This document shows positions 1-14,200 of a stretch of DNA of 64,000 bases, piece after piece (the stretch's first letter is position 1; each line of letters starts with the position of its first letter). The notes beneath the pieces are model-generated. The model did no database searches, was not told the DNA's origin, and saw only the letters and a program-made list of their open reading frames with translations. A program made the position numbers and the translations under genes. The DNA is taken from assembly GCA_963281155.1 (NCBI GenBank), contig CAUJLY010000001.1, positions 5,642,001-5,706,000 of the forward strand. Direction: 5' to 3'. Origin of the DNA: Rhabditophanes sp. KR3021. Its lineage: Eukaryota > Nematoda > Chromadorea > Rhabditida > Alloionematidae.

Positions 1-725
1 TAAATTTGCTAATTGTATTTTCCTAAGAAATAATAATTGTCTTTGTTGGGTTATTTTTATTTGACAGACAAATAAACCTACAAATAGAAGAGTATTTTAA
101 TTCGTTTGAACCTAAATTTATGAACAATACCCTCTTATTCAAAGTTTTTTGTTCAAAAGTGTAGTATTAAAACTGTCTTTTCAAATTTTACAGCCAGCTC
201 TCCATCTTGCGTCATTCATTACGATTTTTGTTCATATAAACATTATTTATTTTTAAGAGATTGCTTTCTTTTGTACGAGACTTAATATTATGCGTATTAT
301 CAAAAATATTACACTACCAAAAAAGTTTTTGAAAGTATTTGTAAAAAGTGTTTGTAAAAATATCTCCTAAAATAAAGTGCGCCTATCTCTAAAAGCTGTC
401 ATTTTTAATGCTTTGCGGAAGACGGACCGACAGATATATTTAATAGGTTTATTTTTACCACTCCACAGCGATTAATCAACGTTCTGTCACTTACATGTGT
501 AGAGTCAAAAGAGGAAATTAGAAGATGTGTTTAAGGTTAACGTTTTTGCGTTGATCAATTGATTCTTAATATTATTCAAATACTTAAATATCTAAGTAAT
601 AATAGACACATTATACATTTGTATTTATGTATTTGATGTCGGTTTTCTTTTTGGTATAAATTTTATTATTTATAAAATTAATATTCGATTTCTGTTATAG
701 AACTTCAAAAGTTTTGCTTCTACAG
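1..725. other. AT-rich upstream sequence or intron of the Fez1-type gene
   Basis: No convincing coding exon is seen here. The sequence ends in a pyrimidine-rich acceptor (tgcttctacag) directly before the first visible exon at 726. That exon starts in phase 1, so at least one earlier coding exon must exist, probably left of the window. Confidence 0.6.
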
Positions 726-3700
726 GACACTTGGCATTCGGCTCAAAGGAATCCGAATACGCCGATATTAAAGAAACTGATACACTTCCACCACCATACA
801 AACTTTCCTATATTGATAGTAAAGTTTCGGGCAAAGACCAAAACGAAAAAGACAAAGTTGAAAAAAAATTAAACAGTTTACGAGCATCGACGCAGTCACT
901 ACTTCAACAGCCCCAACACTATTCGTTTCCTGCTAAAAGTACTTTAAATCACACCAATATAATTGCATCACCAGATCATAACAGTGTCAATTTAAACGAA
1001 TATACAGATAATACAAAAGTAAAAACTCTACATAGCAGCAAAAGTTTCAGTCATTGTGGAACTTTGCCTCTCAACAAACGAAACAAACTAAAATTGGCTT
1101 TTTTAGGAAGAGATAGTCCTTTAAAAAGGTAAGTCACAGTAAGGATGAAGGCAATCTTATTTTTTCCACTTAAAAATTTATTTTAAATTGATTATGCTTA
1201 GGAAAATAACTATAATTACTATTTTGCACACATCCTATGGTTAAAAGGATTGATAAACACCATCATATGTTATAAACTATTATATTCACCACATCTTTTT
1301 TGCAAAACTCATAAACCTTCTTAAATGCATCATTAAAAATGCATTTCATTTTAACTTTGAGTTATTTTAGCTATTTTTAATAGGCACATCTTTTTAAATG
1401 CTTTTTTGTACCTAAACATGAGTTTAAAAATCGTTGCTTTTTAGAACGACATCAATGCGTATCAAAGACGAAGAAGACTGCTCTTACATGTCAAAATCTC
1501 ATATTGAAACACTTTCAACATCGTCTAATGGGTTGAAAAAATGTAATCAAATTTGTGAAAAGTCAAAAGACTCGAAAACTGGACCTACTCAAAGTAAATC
1601 TTTCCGTGACAAGTTATCAAAATCATTCTATGATTTAGCCAACGGAAGTCAAGACAGACTTCAAAAATGGAAAAGCAAACTTCATACAGGAAAGAAACCA
1701 AGAGAAAAGGATTCAAGTTGTCCACCGCCTCAGGAAAGACGAGAAAGGTTAGTTTAAAAGTATTACATAAATATTTGTATATTCCTTGCAAAAATGTCTT
1801 ACAATTATGTGTTATCTGTGTTTAATTAAAAGCATTTGACAAAATATTCAATTCGATGAATTTTGATAGTCAGGTTCCTGTTTTGGTGATTCTATAAAAA
1901 TTTGTTCCTTTCGATCGCTTCCTCATTATATCCATTTAACTTTATGTTTACTTAAATGGCGCACGCAAATTCGCATTCTCTCAAGGCTCTTTTGCTTTCT
2001 ATTTCCATACTTAGTCAAATACAATTCTTTAACTATTTGAATAATTTTTGATTCGTGTTGATCGCGTCAGCTTTGCATGAACTTTTATTTAATCAGTTAC
2101 AATTAGCATATGACCTCTTGTTGAGGCATAATTGTTGCAATAATGTCTATTTGATTAAATCGTTTCCGTAAACTTGATTATTTATCATCTTTGTTGATTG
2201 ATAACTACACCTTATCCATTTCCTTGTCTTGCGTTTAAACTTCCCAATCTAATTGCAATAGTGTATGATTGTAATATTATAATTTACAATCTTGTATCTA
2301 AAAAATGCCACACTTCTTCTGTTAGTTCAAGTCAATGTGCATCTAACATAATTAATTGTACGAAGTCAATCAAGTTGCATTGTAAATACACAATTATCAC
2401 GTTGAATAGTCCGTTTTTTACAATGTAACTTTTCAAATCATGTTCCTTTGATCGCTTTGGCATTTTAATGTAAAGAGTGTATAATTAACGATGATATATT
2501 TTGTGTTTTGATAGTTAATATAAACATGATAATATTTAGCGACGTCGTTCGCCTGTGTTTACAATTTGTTCCAATTACTTTTGTTATTCATATATTTGAG
2601 TAAATGTTATTTTGAGTGTTGCATAAAAATTGTGATGCACGTTCTATTCATCACTTTATCATTACTTTTATAACATTTCCCTTCAGAGCGATTTCATTTT
2701 CTGCAAATATGGGCAATATTACAAAAGACGACGTTTTTATTGGTACTCATGATGTCAAAAATAAACGTTCTAGTTGTAGAGCAACTTCAGTTACGGCTAC
2801 TAAAAGCTATCGATACACCGACAGAAGCGATTCATTTAACTTATCTAAGGATAATACTTCCTCCAAGTCAGTCTTTTCATATATATCACCTCATGACATG
2901 GACGTGAAAAATGGAACCTTGTCAAATTATTCTCCACGGGTATCATTTAAGCCAGTGCACGCTTCTAAATCACTAAATAATGCGTACGCTTCTGTCTCTC
3001 AAACGGTCCGAATGCCTTCTGAAGGATTAGCAAAATCGTAAGTTTTACTTAAAATTGTGGGCTTTGACAATAAATATGCTCTGTAATTCACCGCAACTAT
3101 ATCATCCGTTCACACGTATACTTTCTATTCAAAATAATTGGTTTCAAATAAATAAAATCATAATTATTTATACTTATCAAAATATGTAAACTTTTGCTCA
3201 CATACAAAATTATACGTTGACCGTAATAATCATATCACAAAATGATGTTGGCCTTCATAAAAACTCTTATATTCACATTAAATAAAATACTATTTATGCC
3301 TTTAAGTAATAACTATTTACACTCACCAATAAATATTATTTAACCACATTATTCGATACATAATATTGGTATATTTTATGAGACAATAAATATTCATATT
3401 GTGAACGATCTCGCGGATACCTTTCAATTGTTATTTCCTTAGTGACTATTTAGAAAATATCATGAATTATCATTATTTATTTGTTATCAGATTCTTAGTT
3501 TACTAATTTATTAGGCCACTTTATAATTATAACGATTGAAGAAGATTTGTTATCATAATCCCTACTTTTTTATATGCAAAATTAATTACTTCTCAACAAT
3601 GCATCTGTTCAATACGATTTTTGTCAAGAGTATATTAATATACATTACTAATTCTATTTTAGTGTGCACTTGTCCTTTTTTAAAAACAAGAATCACTCCC

Positions 3701-6700
3701 ATAAATACTGGTTTCTCTGACGTTGTTACCTTTTATAGTTGGTCCAGATTACTTGTTGAAGTACTAGCATTATATGATTTTTTAAATCATACTATATTTT
3801 AATTATACCTACACCTATTTTATACATATTAACTGAATAATTGTATTTATATCTAATTACAATAAATTCCATTCTCTTATATGATACAACAACTTTTTAA
3901 TACGATTATTTGTAACGGTGGTCACTTAATCTCTTTTATTTAATTACACCTCACCGAATTAATCCAATCTTTAGACACACACATTATAGTTACGTTTTGT
4001 CTATATCTTGATGATTTATATGAATTAACTTGTTAACTGCCACAATAATATTTTCTATCTTTTATCTAAAAGTGTTTTGTGGCCAGACAATAACTACTTA
4101 GCAAAAGACAACATGGTTCAAATTACACCCTTTCTATCATCACAAATCCTTATTTAATGACAAATTAAAGAAAGAATCTTGTTACGAAGGTTGAAGGTGC
4201 AGCTGGATAAGATTATTTAATTTGCATTGACGAATAGAGTGATTAGTATAAGAACGATTTAATCATGACTAATTATTCCTGTCACTGCATAATCTGACTC
4301 ATTTCAGTAAACTTTTGTGGTTTAGCTTGTTTTTTAAAGCATTAATCAGTCACCATTGCTTTCCTATAGCAAATACTTCTCTCATTCATATCAAATATTG
4401 CTAATATGTAAAGAAATATAAATGGTCTTAACAATTAAAACGTCTCACTGATTGTCTTATTATTTTAAATTAATGTAACATCATCTATTCTTCTCAAATT
4501 ACATGCATTTCTATTAAAAAATGAGCATTGCCTCAAAATGTATCGTCAAGCTGAATGTTCATGCATAAATATTTTACCTACGTTTGATAAGACATTCCAT
4601 TGTGACTATGTATGTATATAAAAAATATTTAAATATAAGGAAGTTATGCAAAGAAGTTGATTTAACATTAAACGTAACTTAATAGACAATACATCAATCC
4701 TACATATACGTATTTATTTATAAGTTACGCAATGTTAACCTTTTGGTCAATGAAAAGAATATTAGTTGATGTGATATAAAAATGATAATTTGTATTAAAG
4801 CCTTATTCTTACAACCTAATTTACTCTTCACAGTTGAGTTTGCCATCTTTATTAACACCTTCTTTCTTGCAAATAACATCTGTCTTATGGTTGATTTTCT
4901 ACTTAAAGTATCATCTTCATGATTTGTCCATTATTTATTCTATCTAGTCACTTGAGGAAACACCAGATTGAAGATTTTATAGCTGATGCCAAATGGCGTC
5001 AGGTCATACATTTTATAGCAATTGTTTGATCCCATTTCAAATAAAGACGTCCACTTCAAAAAGTTTTTACTATTTGAATTGATAAATATGTATACTCGCA
5101 TATAATATAATATAACGTTTCCTCAATAAATTTGAGCAGAATGAATATAACGGATGGTACAATATTTGTTATACTTTATTGTGAGAACATTTCTTTCTTT
5201 CATTACTCATTTAAAAGTTATTAACCATCCTAAACAATAAAAAGTTAGAAGCAGAGGCCTAAACTTATGAGATTAACATTTAACTGTATATCATTTAATT
5301 GATATAGATACTACAGGAACTATAAGTATTATGGAAATCATAGCAACTATAAATACAATTACTTATATAAACTGTTCTCTTTTGCCATTCCTCAAAAAGT
5401 TTAACTTATTTGTTCATATCTTTTTTATTAAAGGAATCATCTTTTAAAAGTTTATTCTTTGACACTAGTTTAACATCTCTTCTATCCAAACCCAATGTTC
5501 GGGCCCAGATTATACTTAATTTGAAGTTCTTTTTCTCAAGCACATTTTACGTTTATTATTTAGCTGGATTTTTTTATCATAATCATATGTGAAACAGCGT
5601 TAAGGGTCCAATATGTTGAAAAGATTGTATAAGTGAGTCATAATCTTTTAAACATCGTTGATAACCTATTGTTCACTTATGTTGTACTGCTTTTTAAAAT
5701 ATATTATATCTGCTTTGATCAATAATTTAAATTCAAAGTTTTAACAAATAATATCTATTTGTATTATTAAATGCCATTAAAAAACTATTACCCTCATAGT
5801 ATTTAAACACATTAAATACCATTTAGAGATCTGCATAAAGAATAGGTAAACTTTTCTATTAGAGAACTGTCAACTATCTTCACTACTAGTACATACACGC
5901 CATTGATCTCACTTTTACAGTGTAAAAGTTGTGAGTACTTACTTATACGGACTACTTCTTCTTAAGTCAAAAGACGTCTTTCTAATTTGAGCACTTTTAC
6001 ACCTAAATATATTATAAGTATTTATTATTTTCGCTGTTAACTAGGTATAAAGATGAATCGCATTTGATACTGGTGAAGATATTTTTATATTTTCAAACAT
6101 TTTCATAATATTCTTAGCATTTTATCATATTGTTAACATATTTTCCATACCCCTTTTTTAACAAGCAAGTCTTTTTTAAAATCAACTTCTGTGTTGATCT
6201 TATATCAATGAACAGCTAACACCTCTAGACAAATGATTAAAATTGTTGGTACAACATTAAAAACTAAACATAACTTTATCATATCATTTTCCTATTGACC
6301 ACAACACAGAAACTTAGTGTATGCATTACCCACATTTTTTACTAAATGTTGTATATAAAAACACTGACATTCTTGATCATAAATTTAGTCAGGCTTAAAG
6401 ATATTTATACAAATTTATATTATGTTTGTTCTATTTTACTTGATCATACTTTGTTGACGTTTAAACTTTTTAAGAAGAATATTTCAATTTAGTGGTTTGC
6501 CTATTTACTAAGAGCTTTTTTGTTTTATTAAAATAATAATGTGGATAGGTCTAGTTTTGCTAATTGACAATTGTAAGGATAAAATTGACTTTATGCATTT
6601 GTATTAAATTGAATAATTTGGAATGGGGTAATTAAATGCCACATCTGCTGCTATTTGATACTTTGTCTCTCGCAATCAAACGCGATATTGTTCATGATAA

Positions 6701-9700
6701 AATGTCTTGTTATGATCAAATTTATAAATAATTATTTACACTTTCACGCCTTTCGACAATAGGTGAAAGACGATGACCTTCTTTTATGACAAAACTTTTA
6801 CTTTCCGTTCATTCAAATGATAACTAAAACATATGCTTTAATGAAGCGTTCAATGTATTTTTAATGATGTTTCGAACATATTTTTTATTCTATCATTGTT
6901 GTTCAAATTCCAAATTATCCTGGCAATATTTTTTGATACAGTTTTAGATCGTCTTAGTAGTTGTTGTTTCTTGATAAAGATGTTATTTATCCTAATAATA
7001 TTTGTTTTTTGATAAAATGTTATTTATCAAAGTAGTCGTTTCTTGATAGAATATTATGGAAATATTGTTCCTTGATTAAATGTTATAGTATTCAAGAAAT
7101 TGCTTTTCTTGATAAATGTCAATCATCCTTGTACTTCGAATAATATGTATCGAATAAATTCCCATGATTTGAAAGAAACGCCGCACCCATGGCTTATCTC
7201 TTTTTTACAAAGCCTATCTTCGCCACTACTGCCAGGTCGTCATTAATGCAATACCATCCGTAAAAGCTAATCTTTACTTATTTCTGCCAATTTAATTACA
7301 TTTTCTTTCTAATTGCCTATTGTTTGCGCAATACTTATATTTAAACAAACAGCAGTATAGCCTGACACTAAGTAGATTAAATATCGGTGCCATTAAAAGC
7401 TGTGAAATGAAACAGCCTCAATTTTCATCTTTCTGTGTGGGCCTTTGTACTGCATTATTTAAATCAAACAAATAGTTCTCAAAAATAATTAGTATCAGAT
7501 GTATTATAATTACACGAACAAGAAATTACATATAATTGGTTTAACTAAATTAGGACCATTTGGTATTAAGCAACGTTCATTATCTAATTTCGAACTACAC
7601 CATATATTCATTGTGTATTCTGAGACTAATCATCTGTAAACAAACACATTATTCTAAGATCGTAAGACTAAAAACATTTTCAGTTTGTCTAGCGAAAATG
7701 AGAAAAAACAAATTAATATGACACATGTAACTTTGGAATATTATATTGTCTATTCTTTTTCTTATTTTTGAAAGGTTACTATACAAAACGATTCATTTGA
7801 GTTTGTCGCTTCCTATTACCTTACTTAGACATCTTGGTGAATGTCTATTTAAAGATTGTGATGAAGGAATAAAGTTACTTATAGCATTCTGTATGCATAT
7901 ATTTCCTAGCTTTTGATCAACATATTAAGGCACTATATCCTTTTTAAATAAAAAATTAAATATTCTTTTGATGGTACCGTCAAAATGTTCATTCAAAGAT
8001 TGACCATTCATAATATACATAAATGTAGATCAGTCATTACTCCATTTATTTTGGTAAAGCAAAACCTGTGCCGGTTTGCTTTGTCACTATTATATTTTTA
8101 TTATACCTATAACTTTTAAAAGTATTAAAAATTTTAAATCGTTTTACTAACTGACTCTTTATGTTATAGATCCTCTTTTCGAGAGCCTAACCGCATTAAA
8201 AGAACAACAAGTTCGACGGAATTTGAAAGTGCTGTAAATAGTAAAAATATTTTACAAAATAATATTTCAAAAGTGAAAAGTCATACTGCTTCGAAGTTAA
8301 GTTTAAATACAGATATATCTACATTCAAGCCGCTGGCAATCAAGACTGAAAGCATTGAAGGTAAAGATATGGAACATAGAACTTTGCGTGTTCGAGACAA
8401 TAATTCTCTCATGCATTCTTCAATGAAAGCATCATATCACGAAGGAGCACAACATGAAAGAAATATGAAAACACTCCAAGATCTTGTCAAAACCATTGAA
8501 AGCTATCCTTCTCAGGTTGAAAAAACAGTTAAGGATTACCAACTTCCTCCCCCATGCCGAATAATATCTTATTCAGGGGTTAGACCAGAGGTATGTTTGT
8601 TGATAAAGGTCGTGCATGTGCATGACGATAATACTAAGGACATAAACTGATTATTCACTTTGATGTGGCACTATTATGTTTGATGCGACAATAAACATCC
8701 ATCAACAGTATAACAGAACCCGCTGTGATGATAAATTAAAGTACCTTCATTCTGATGCATTTGATACATATTTAAAGTGTTATATGAAAAAAGTTATACT
8801 ATTTTCGACCACCACATTTATTTATGATCGTGAATCCTAGAACAGACATACATTTCCTTCATATAAAACAACCGGCGGGTGGTACACTCCTTTTTAGTTG
8901 ACATTTAATCGTGCCCCTTAAGTAAAATAAGACGTTAATGGTCAAAGGAAAATTATCACGCTACCAAAAAAGTACTATTACATCCATTTATTGTTATCCA
9001 ATTTGACATATGCCTTCAATTTATTGTGAAACATACGTTTATGTACTTTAATTACCACCATCAAATCACTCTATTCACTCGTCTCATGATCTTATTGTCA
9101 GATAAATCAAAATTGCCCGTTAATATTTATTAAAACGTTGTTGCTTAAGTAAAAATATTGCGTGCAATATTGTTTGTAAGCTAAACTACTATAATAGAAG
9201 CATCAACCATCTGGACTTGAAAAATTTATAATTATTTTGCTAAAATTTAAGAGTTGATACTAAATGAAAGGGTTTACTAAATGTATTCAATTGATCAAAA
9301 GAGACGATGCAAAGAAACATGTTAAGGTCATTTTAAGTTTTAAAAATTTATTCATTTAAATATCCTACTTTCATCAAATATTAATTTTTGTTTTGTTTTA
9401 GGACAACGCAATAATTCGCCCCATTGCGTTCCGTCCAATTGGAAGTCAAGGAGTAAATAAAACGTCAAACACATCATATGCTTCCAAAACAATTGATATA
9501 AATTGCAACAACACTCACTCTAATTATTTGCCTACTACAATGAAAACATCTCCTACTTCAAGAGATTCCTATGCTTCAGCTATTCAAAACCATCCTACAG
9601 TTCATGATCAAAACAAACAAGCTCCGCCGCCTTATCAATCTAGTTTTGGTGGAGTAAACAGACCCAAAATATTACAAAAAAACAATAATATCATGTCGGC

Positions 9701-11295
9701 TTCTCAATACTTGCAACAAAATGACAAGGAAGAAAACGACTATGATGTAGTTGCTGATTACGACTTGAAAGATCGTGTTATGAGTGATGGTTCTTCTGAA
9801 ACTTATTCCTATCTCCCCTCTTCGTCACACAAAAATCCTGTCCACGGGAGTGGAAACAATATGACTTCTTCTTATTCTAATTCAATTAAAAGTATTTCCT
9901 CCCGTAGTCCAGGTCCAAATACTAAGACTTTACAAAATCAAGTTACTCAATCGCCCAGCGACAGCGGTATTGTCGACTATGAAACCATTATTAAAGACAA
10001 AGAAAATGAGCTCAATAATGTCAGACAAACAATGGAAGCTAATGAAGAAGTTCTAGTTAGAGTGTATCAAGACAAAGAACGTTCATTTAGGAGCGAAATA
10101 GTTGACTTAAAGCAAAAGCTAAAAGCTAGTCAACGTAAGTTTTCGGTCTTGTAAATAGTTATTAAAATAGGTTAAGATAAAATACAGTTTAAATGGTCAT
10201 ATTAATCAAGAAGATCAGCTTTCTACATATTGTAAAGTTACGTACTTGTAGTCATTCTTCGATGGATTGCCAATACGCATAACTATACAGTTCTTTGTTA
10301 TATAATTTAAAAATATGTGAAATTCGGCATGAAATGTATAAAAAGAGTAACATATTAACGTGATTAATTGACAAAATATTTACTTGATTGTGAAAAGCGA
10401 AATTTGTCCGAAATGTATTATTTAGAATTATGAAAGTAAAGTTAGTATATCTTTTTTATTAAAATAATACCACAAAAGTATATACAAAGCAAGATCTATT
10501 TATTAATCATACATTAGTTTGTAAATTGTTGTGTTTTAAAGATTGACTGCTTTCATTTGGTTGTAATTGAGTTTAAATTATTATTCTGGGACTGGGTTAT
10601 GAACATGTGTAGCAAAAAAGTAAATTTATGTTTGTATCTAAATATTGCAAAATTAAATCTTAACTGTTTTTCATTTAGAGGGTGAAAGTGGCCTTAGAAG
10701 CCAAATGCAAATATCTGAAGAACAAAGAGAACAAATGGCATTGACAATAAAAGCACTCCAAAGTGATAAAAATGTAATGGCACAGAAGTGTTCTCAAATT
10801 GAAAAAGAATTGTATGGAATGAAAAATAGAATTCAAGAAATGGCTGCTGAAAAAGTGTTGGCAAAAAATAAGGCTTTGACTTGTGATAGTTGTCGCTTAG
10901 GCAAAAATTTCATGACTGGTAGTTATATGGGTAATGATAAGTACCATTCTAGTAATGGATCTTCTCCGAATTCACTTCTTCATACGTCTTATATGACAAA
11001 CAGTGTGGCTCCTCCAGTGCCCGCTCCCAGACAATCAAAAGAAATGGATACTAATTTGAGAGGAGAAGTGGAAAGTTTAAGAAATGAGTTAAAATCAATG
11101 AAAGATATGTTCAAAGAGCAGATTCAAAAATGGGAAAAAGATGATGTAAACGTTAACAATAATATGTCTTCTGAAATGACTTATAAAGGAAATGAACCTG
11201 TTGGCAGATCTAAAACAATGTCTTACTACAAACCAATGGTTACTGATCACCATACCATCAGAAAGCCAATTATTAGCAGTGACAGATTGATTTAA
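726..11295 (+). CDS. Fez1-domain coiled-coil protein, LZTS/N4BP3-like (5' partial)
   Basis: Six visible exons join in frame: 726-1128, 1445-1747, 2687-3037, 8170-8590, 9402-10134 and 10679-11295, giving about 940 residues. The N-terminal two thirds is Ser/Asn-rich and probably disordered. The last two exons hold a coiled coil. The stretch DYETIIKDKENELNNVRQ and the later NLRGEVESLRNELKSM have the pattern of the Fez1 region of vertebrate LZTS1-3 and N4BP3, which are postsynaptic or cytoskeletal adaptors. Two PPxY motifs (LPPPY at 785-799, APPPY at 9621-9635) are WW-domain ligand motifs, and VPAPR near 11020 could bind SH3 domains. The exon at 726 begins in phase 1, so the start is missing. The third intron (3038-8169) is unusually long. 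Family assignment is from remembered alignments; exon joins are all GT-AG and in phase. Confidence 0.72.
3038..8169 (+). other. 5.1-kb intron of the Fez1-type gene
   Basis: The donor gtaagttt follows the exon ending at 3037 and the acceptor ttatag ends at 8169. I see only AT-rich sequence with short chance reading frames on both strands. No RNA gene or transposon could be recognised, although an unannotated enhancer or small RNA cannot be excluded by eye. Confidence 0.6.
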
Positions 11296-14200
11296 TATGG
11301 AAATTAAAATTAATCCCAGTGAAAATATTTCAAAATCGTCAACTCAACTCCACACTTCATACGATCTATTTAGAAACACTCAAAAATTAATTTAGTCAAA
11401 TTATGTACACAATAAATACATATAATTATATTTTTAAATCTGACAAAGAAAATCATGTAGCTGTTTTATTGTTTTGGCCTACCAACTTCGTTTTTTGTGC
11501 TTTATCAAATAATACTCCTTTTTCTATATATAAACATTTGTAATCACCAATATTTTATTTTTTTTGGCTGAAATTATGTTTAAAATATGCAAATTTAAAT
11601 GTAATATAAATCTATTTTACTTCGGAGCCAAAACTAATCGTTTCGTTTAAAATAAATATTTAAAAAAAACCGCGATTTAAGAAAAAATGAACTATTATTT
11701 GCCAATATTGGATTAAAGAATTATAAAGATAGATTAAAGTATTTATGAAACTATTAAGTTTCAGACTCTTTTTGTGATTAAATGTCAAAAATGTTGTTTG
11801 TTCGCCCTCATTTTAGGCCTATTTTTATAGGGTTAAACTGAAGCGGAGATTTAATTTATTATTCTATCCCAATAAATATGGAATATACCGAGATATATTA
11901 ATACGCATAACATTAATCTTTTATCAAAAGTGTCATAATTGTCATGAGGTTCAAGCAATTTGTCAAAGTCTCTGTTTGAACATATTAAAGTCTGAGAAAA
12001 GTAGACATTCTTTAACTATTTTACTTCGTCTATAGTTCAAGTAAAAATATTCTATTTGGATTACAAAAATGGCCTTTAAATCAAAGATTATTAGAAATTA
12101 TCATTATTTATGAAAAGAAGGAATAATTTTTGTATGTCTTTGTGTTGAACATTATAGAGTATCATTTATTTATAAATTATGTGTTGACAAAATAAGATAA
12201 GTTAATATATTGAATCTTCTGGTCTGTTCGAATTTCTTTAATATTGATACAGAATACTTTATCTTGTTTTATTCCATTTCATTATATTATATTAAATTTT
12301 TCAGAAGTTGATATCAATTTTAATGCAAACATTTGATAGGAAACATATGGAACCGTCCTACGTTTTATTTTTATTCCACATAATTTAAAGTTATCATATT
12401 TATGTATTAGTTCATATGCCTTCAAAATATTTATTAATATTTTCATTTTATGTTTCCCAAACAATTGAATTAGAGAATATATTTTCACATTATACCATGT
12501 ATTCCTTAATGGTCACAAACATTGATACATCTGTATTGTTTTGGGCTTATTTCTTTATTTCGAATTGACTTATCATATTACCTGTTTAAAGAAAGTTCTT
12601 TGATTATTTTAGTAATGTTACACCATATGTTAATATTATTTCCATTTTTGCGTGCTAATAAGTAAATCGCAGTGTCAGGATGTGGTGCTGCAAAAACATA
12701 ATAAAATTATTTAATGTTTGATTTAATGCCGGATGCAATATGCGTGAAATACGTATTTAATTGATGAAATTTATTGAAATTTTATTGAATTCCTTTGTCT
12801 TTTGATTGGAGTGTAAAAAATATAGCCAGTCATTATTTGTCGATATTTAATTAAATCATTATGTTATTATCAAAAAATGTCAACACTTTTGCTAACTCTT
12901 ATTTGATAATTCAATTTCCATTCACTATTTCTCATTGCTCCTTCCTTGTCACGAATTATTAATCACCAGTTTTAGCTAATGTACTTCATAAATGAGGTGT
13001 TAATAACGTTCAATATATTTTTTGCATCTGTTGTTTTTTTCCAAATTTTTTATGTTAAAAACCATAATTATTCTTGAAAGCTCCGCTCTCAATTTTCCAT
13101 TTTAAAGACTAAAAAGATGTGGTTGACTAAAATTTACTTATTAGTGGTTTTAGTTCATAAACATTTTAAATTGCCGTATTGTTCTTTGGGCAGAAAGTAT
13201 TATTAATAATTCAAATTTCAGAATTGGAAGTCTATTTAACTGCATATTTTTTATTGTTTATTATTATTTTCTATCAAGTACAACATGCACGGATTCTTTC
13301 TAAACTTGGCTTACATAATTAAAAGTAAGTATAATAAAAACTAATCCCAATATCCTTTGTCTTACTAATAAATTTTAAATCAAAAATCCTTTTTTGCAAA
13401 TACATAGGAGTAAATTAATTTATTAGTAAAAGAATGGCGATAAATTAGTTTAACAATTACATATCTACTTAGAAGATAAATCTTTGAGGTTCTATTTCAA
13501 GAATATAGTCAATTAATCAAATTTTGCTTTACATTACAACTAAATGGAATGAACGTTGTAAAATGTATTCGTAAACTAAATATTTGTTGTAAAGGTAGTA
13601 TTTATCAATTTTTTGCATTATAATTGATCAAATCAAAATAAGATACCACATATTTTTAGGCGATATAATATTCCCAATTTACCAGTTAAAATATAATTCA
13701 TAGCTTAATTCAACAAAATATTTAGCCCTAAACACACTGAGAAGGCAAGACGGCAACAACAAATTCTGATTACAATATGTTGTTCTTCATTTTTTATAAA
13801 CATCCCCTAAATTTTAGAATAAGTCAGCCGTCATATTAAAAACTTTGTTTTTTTAACAAACATAATTCCCATGGTACCCATACAAATTATAAGGGTGCAA
13901 AATAAATAATATGGGTACAAAAAGACCCTATTTGCGACAAATGCCAATAATTTATTGGTTTCTTATATTTTCCTATTTTAATTTGTTTATGTCATTTTAT
14001 ACTAATTAGTAAAACAATTACGTGATATTATTTTAGACACTATTTTGTAAAAAAGGGACCCTGAGGTCATCTTTCATAATTTGTCCCTGCCAGGTTTAAA
14101 TAATTGACTCATATAAAAGTGTTTCCTCATATCATTTTACAATTTTCTGTCTTGAAATTTGTTAAAAAATTATTTATGAAAGTGCAAACAGATAATAATC

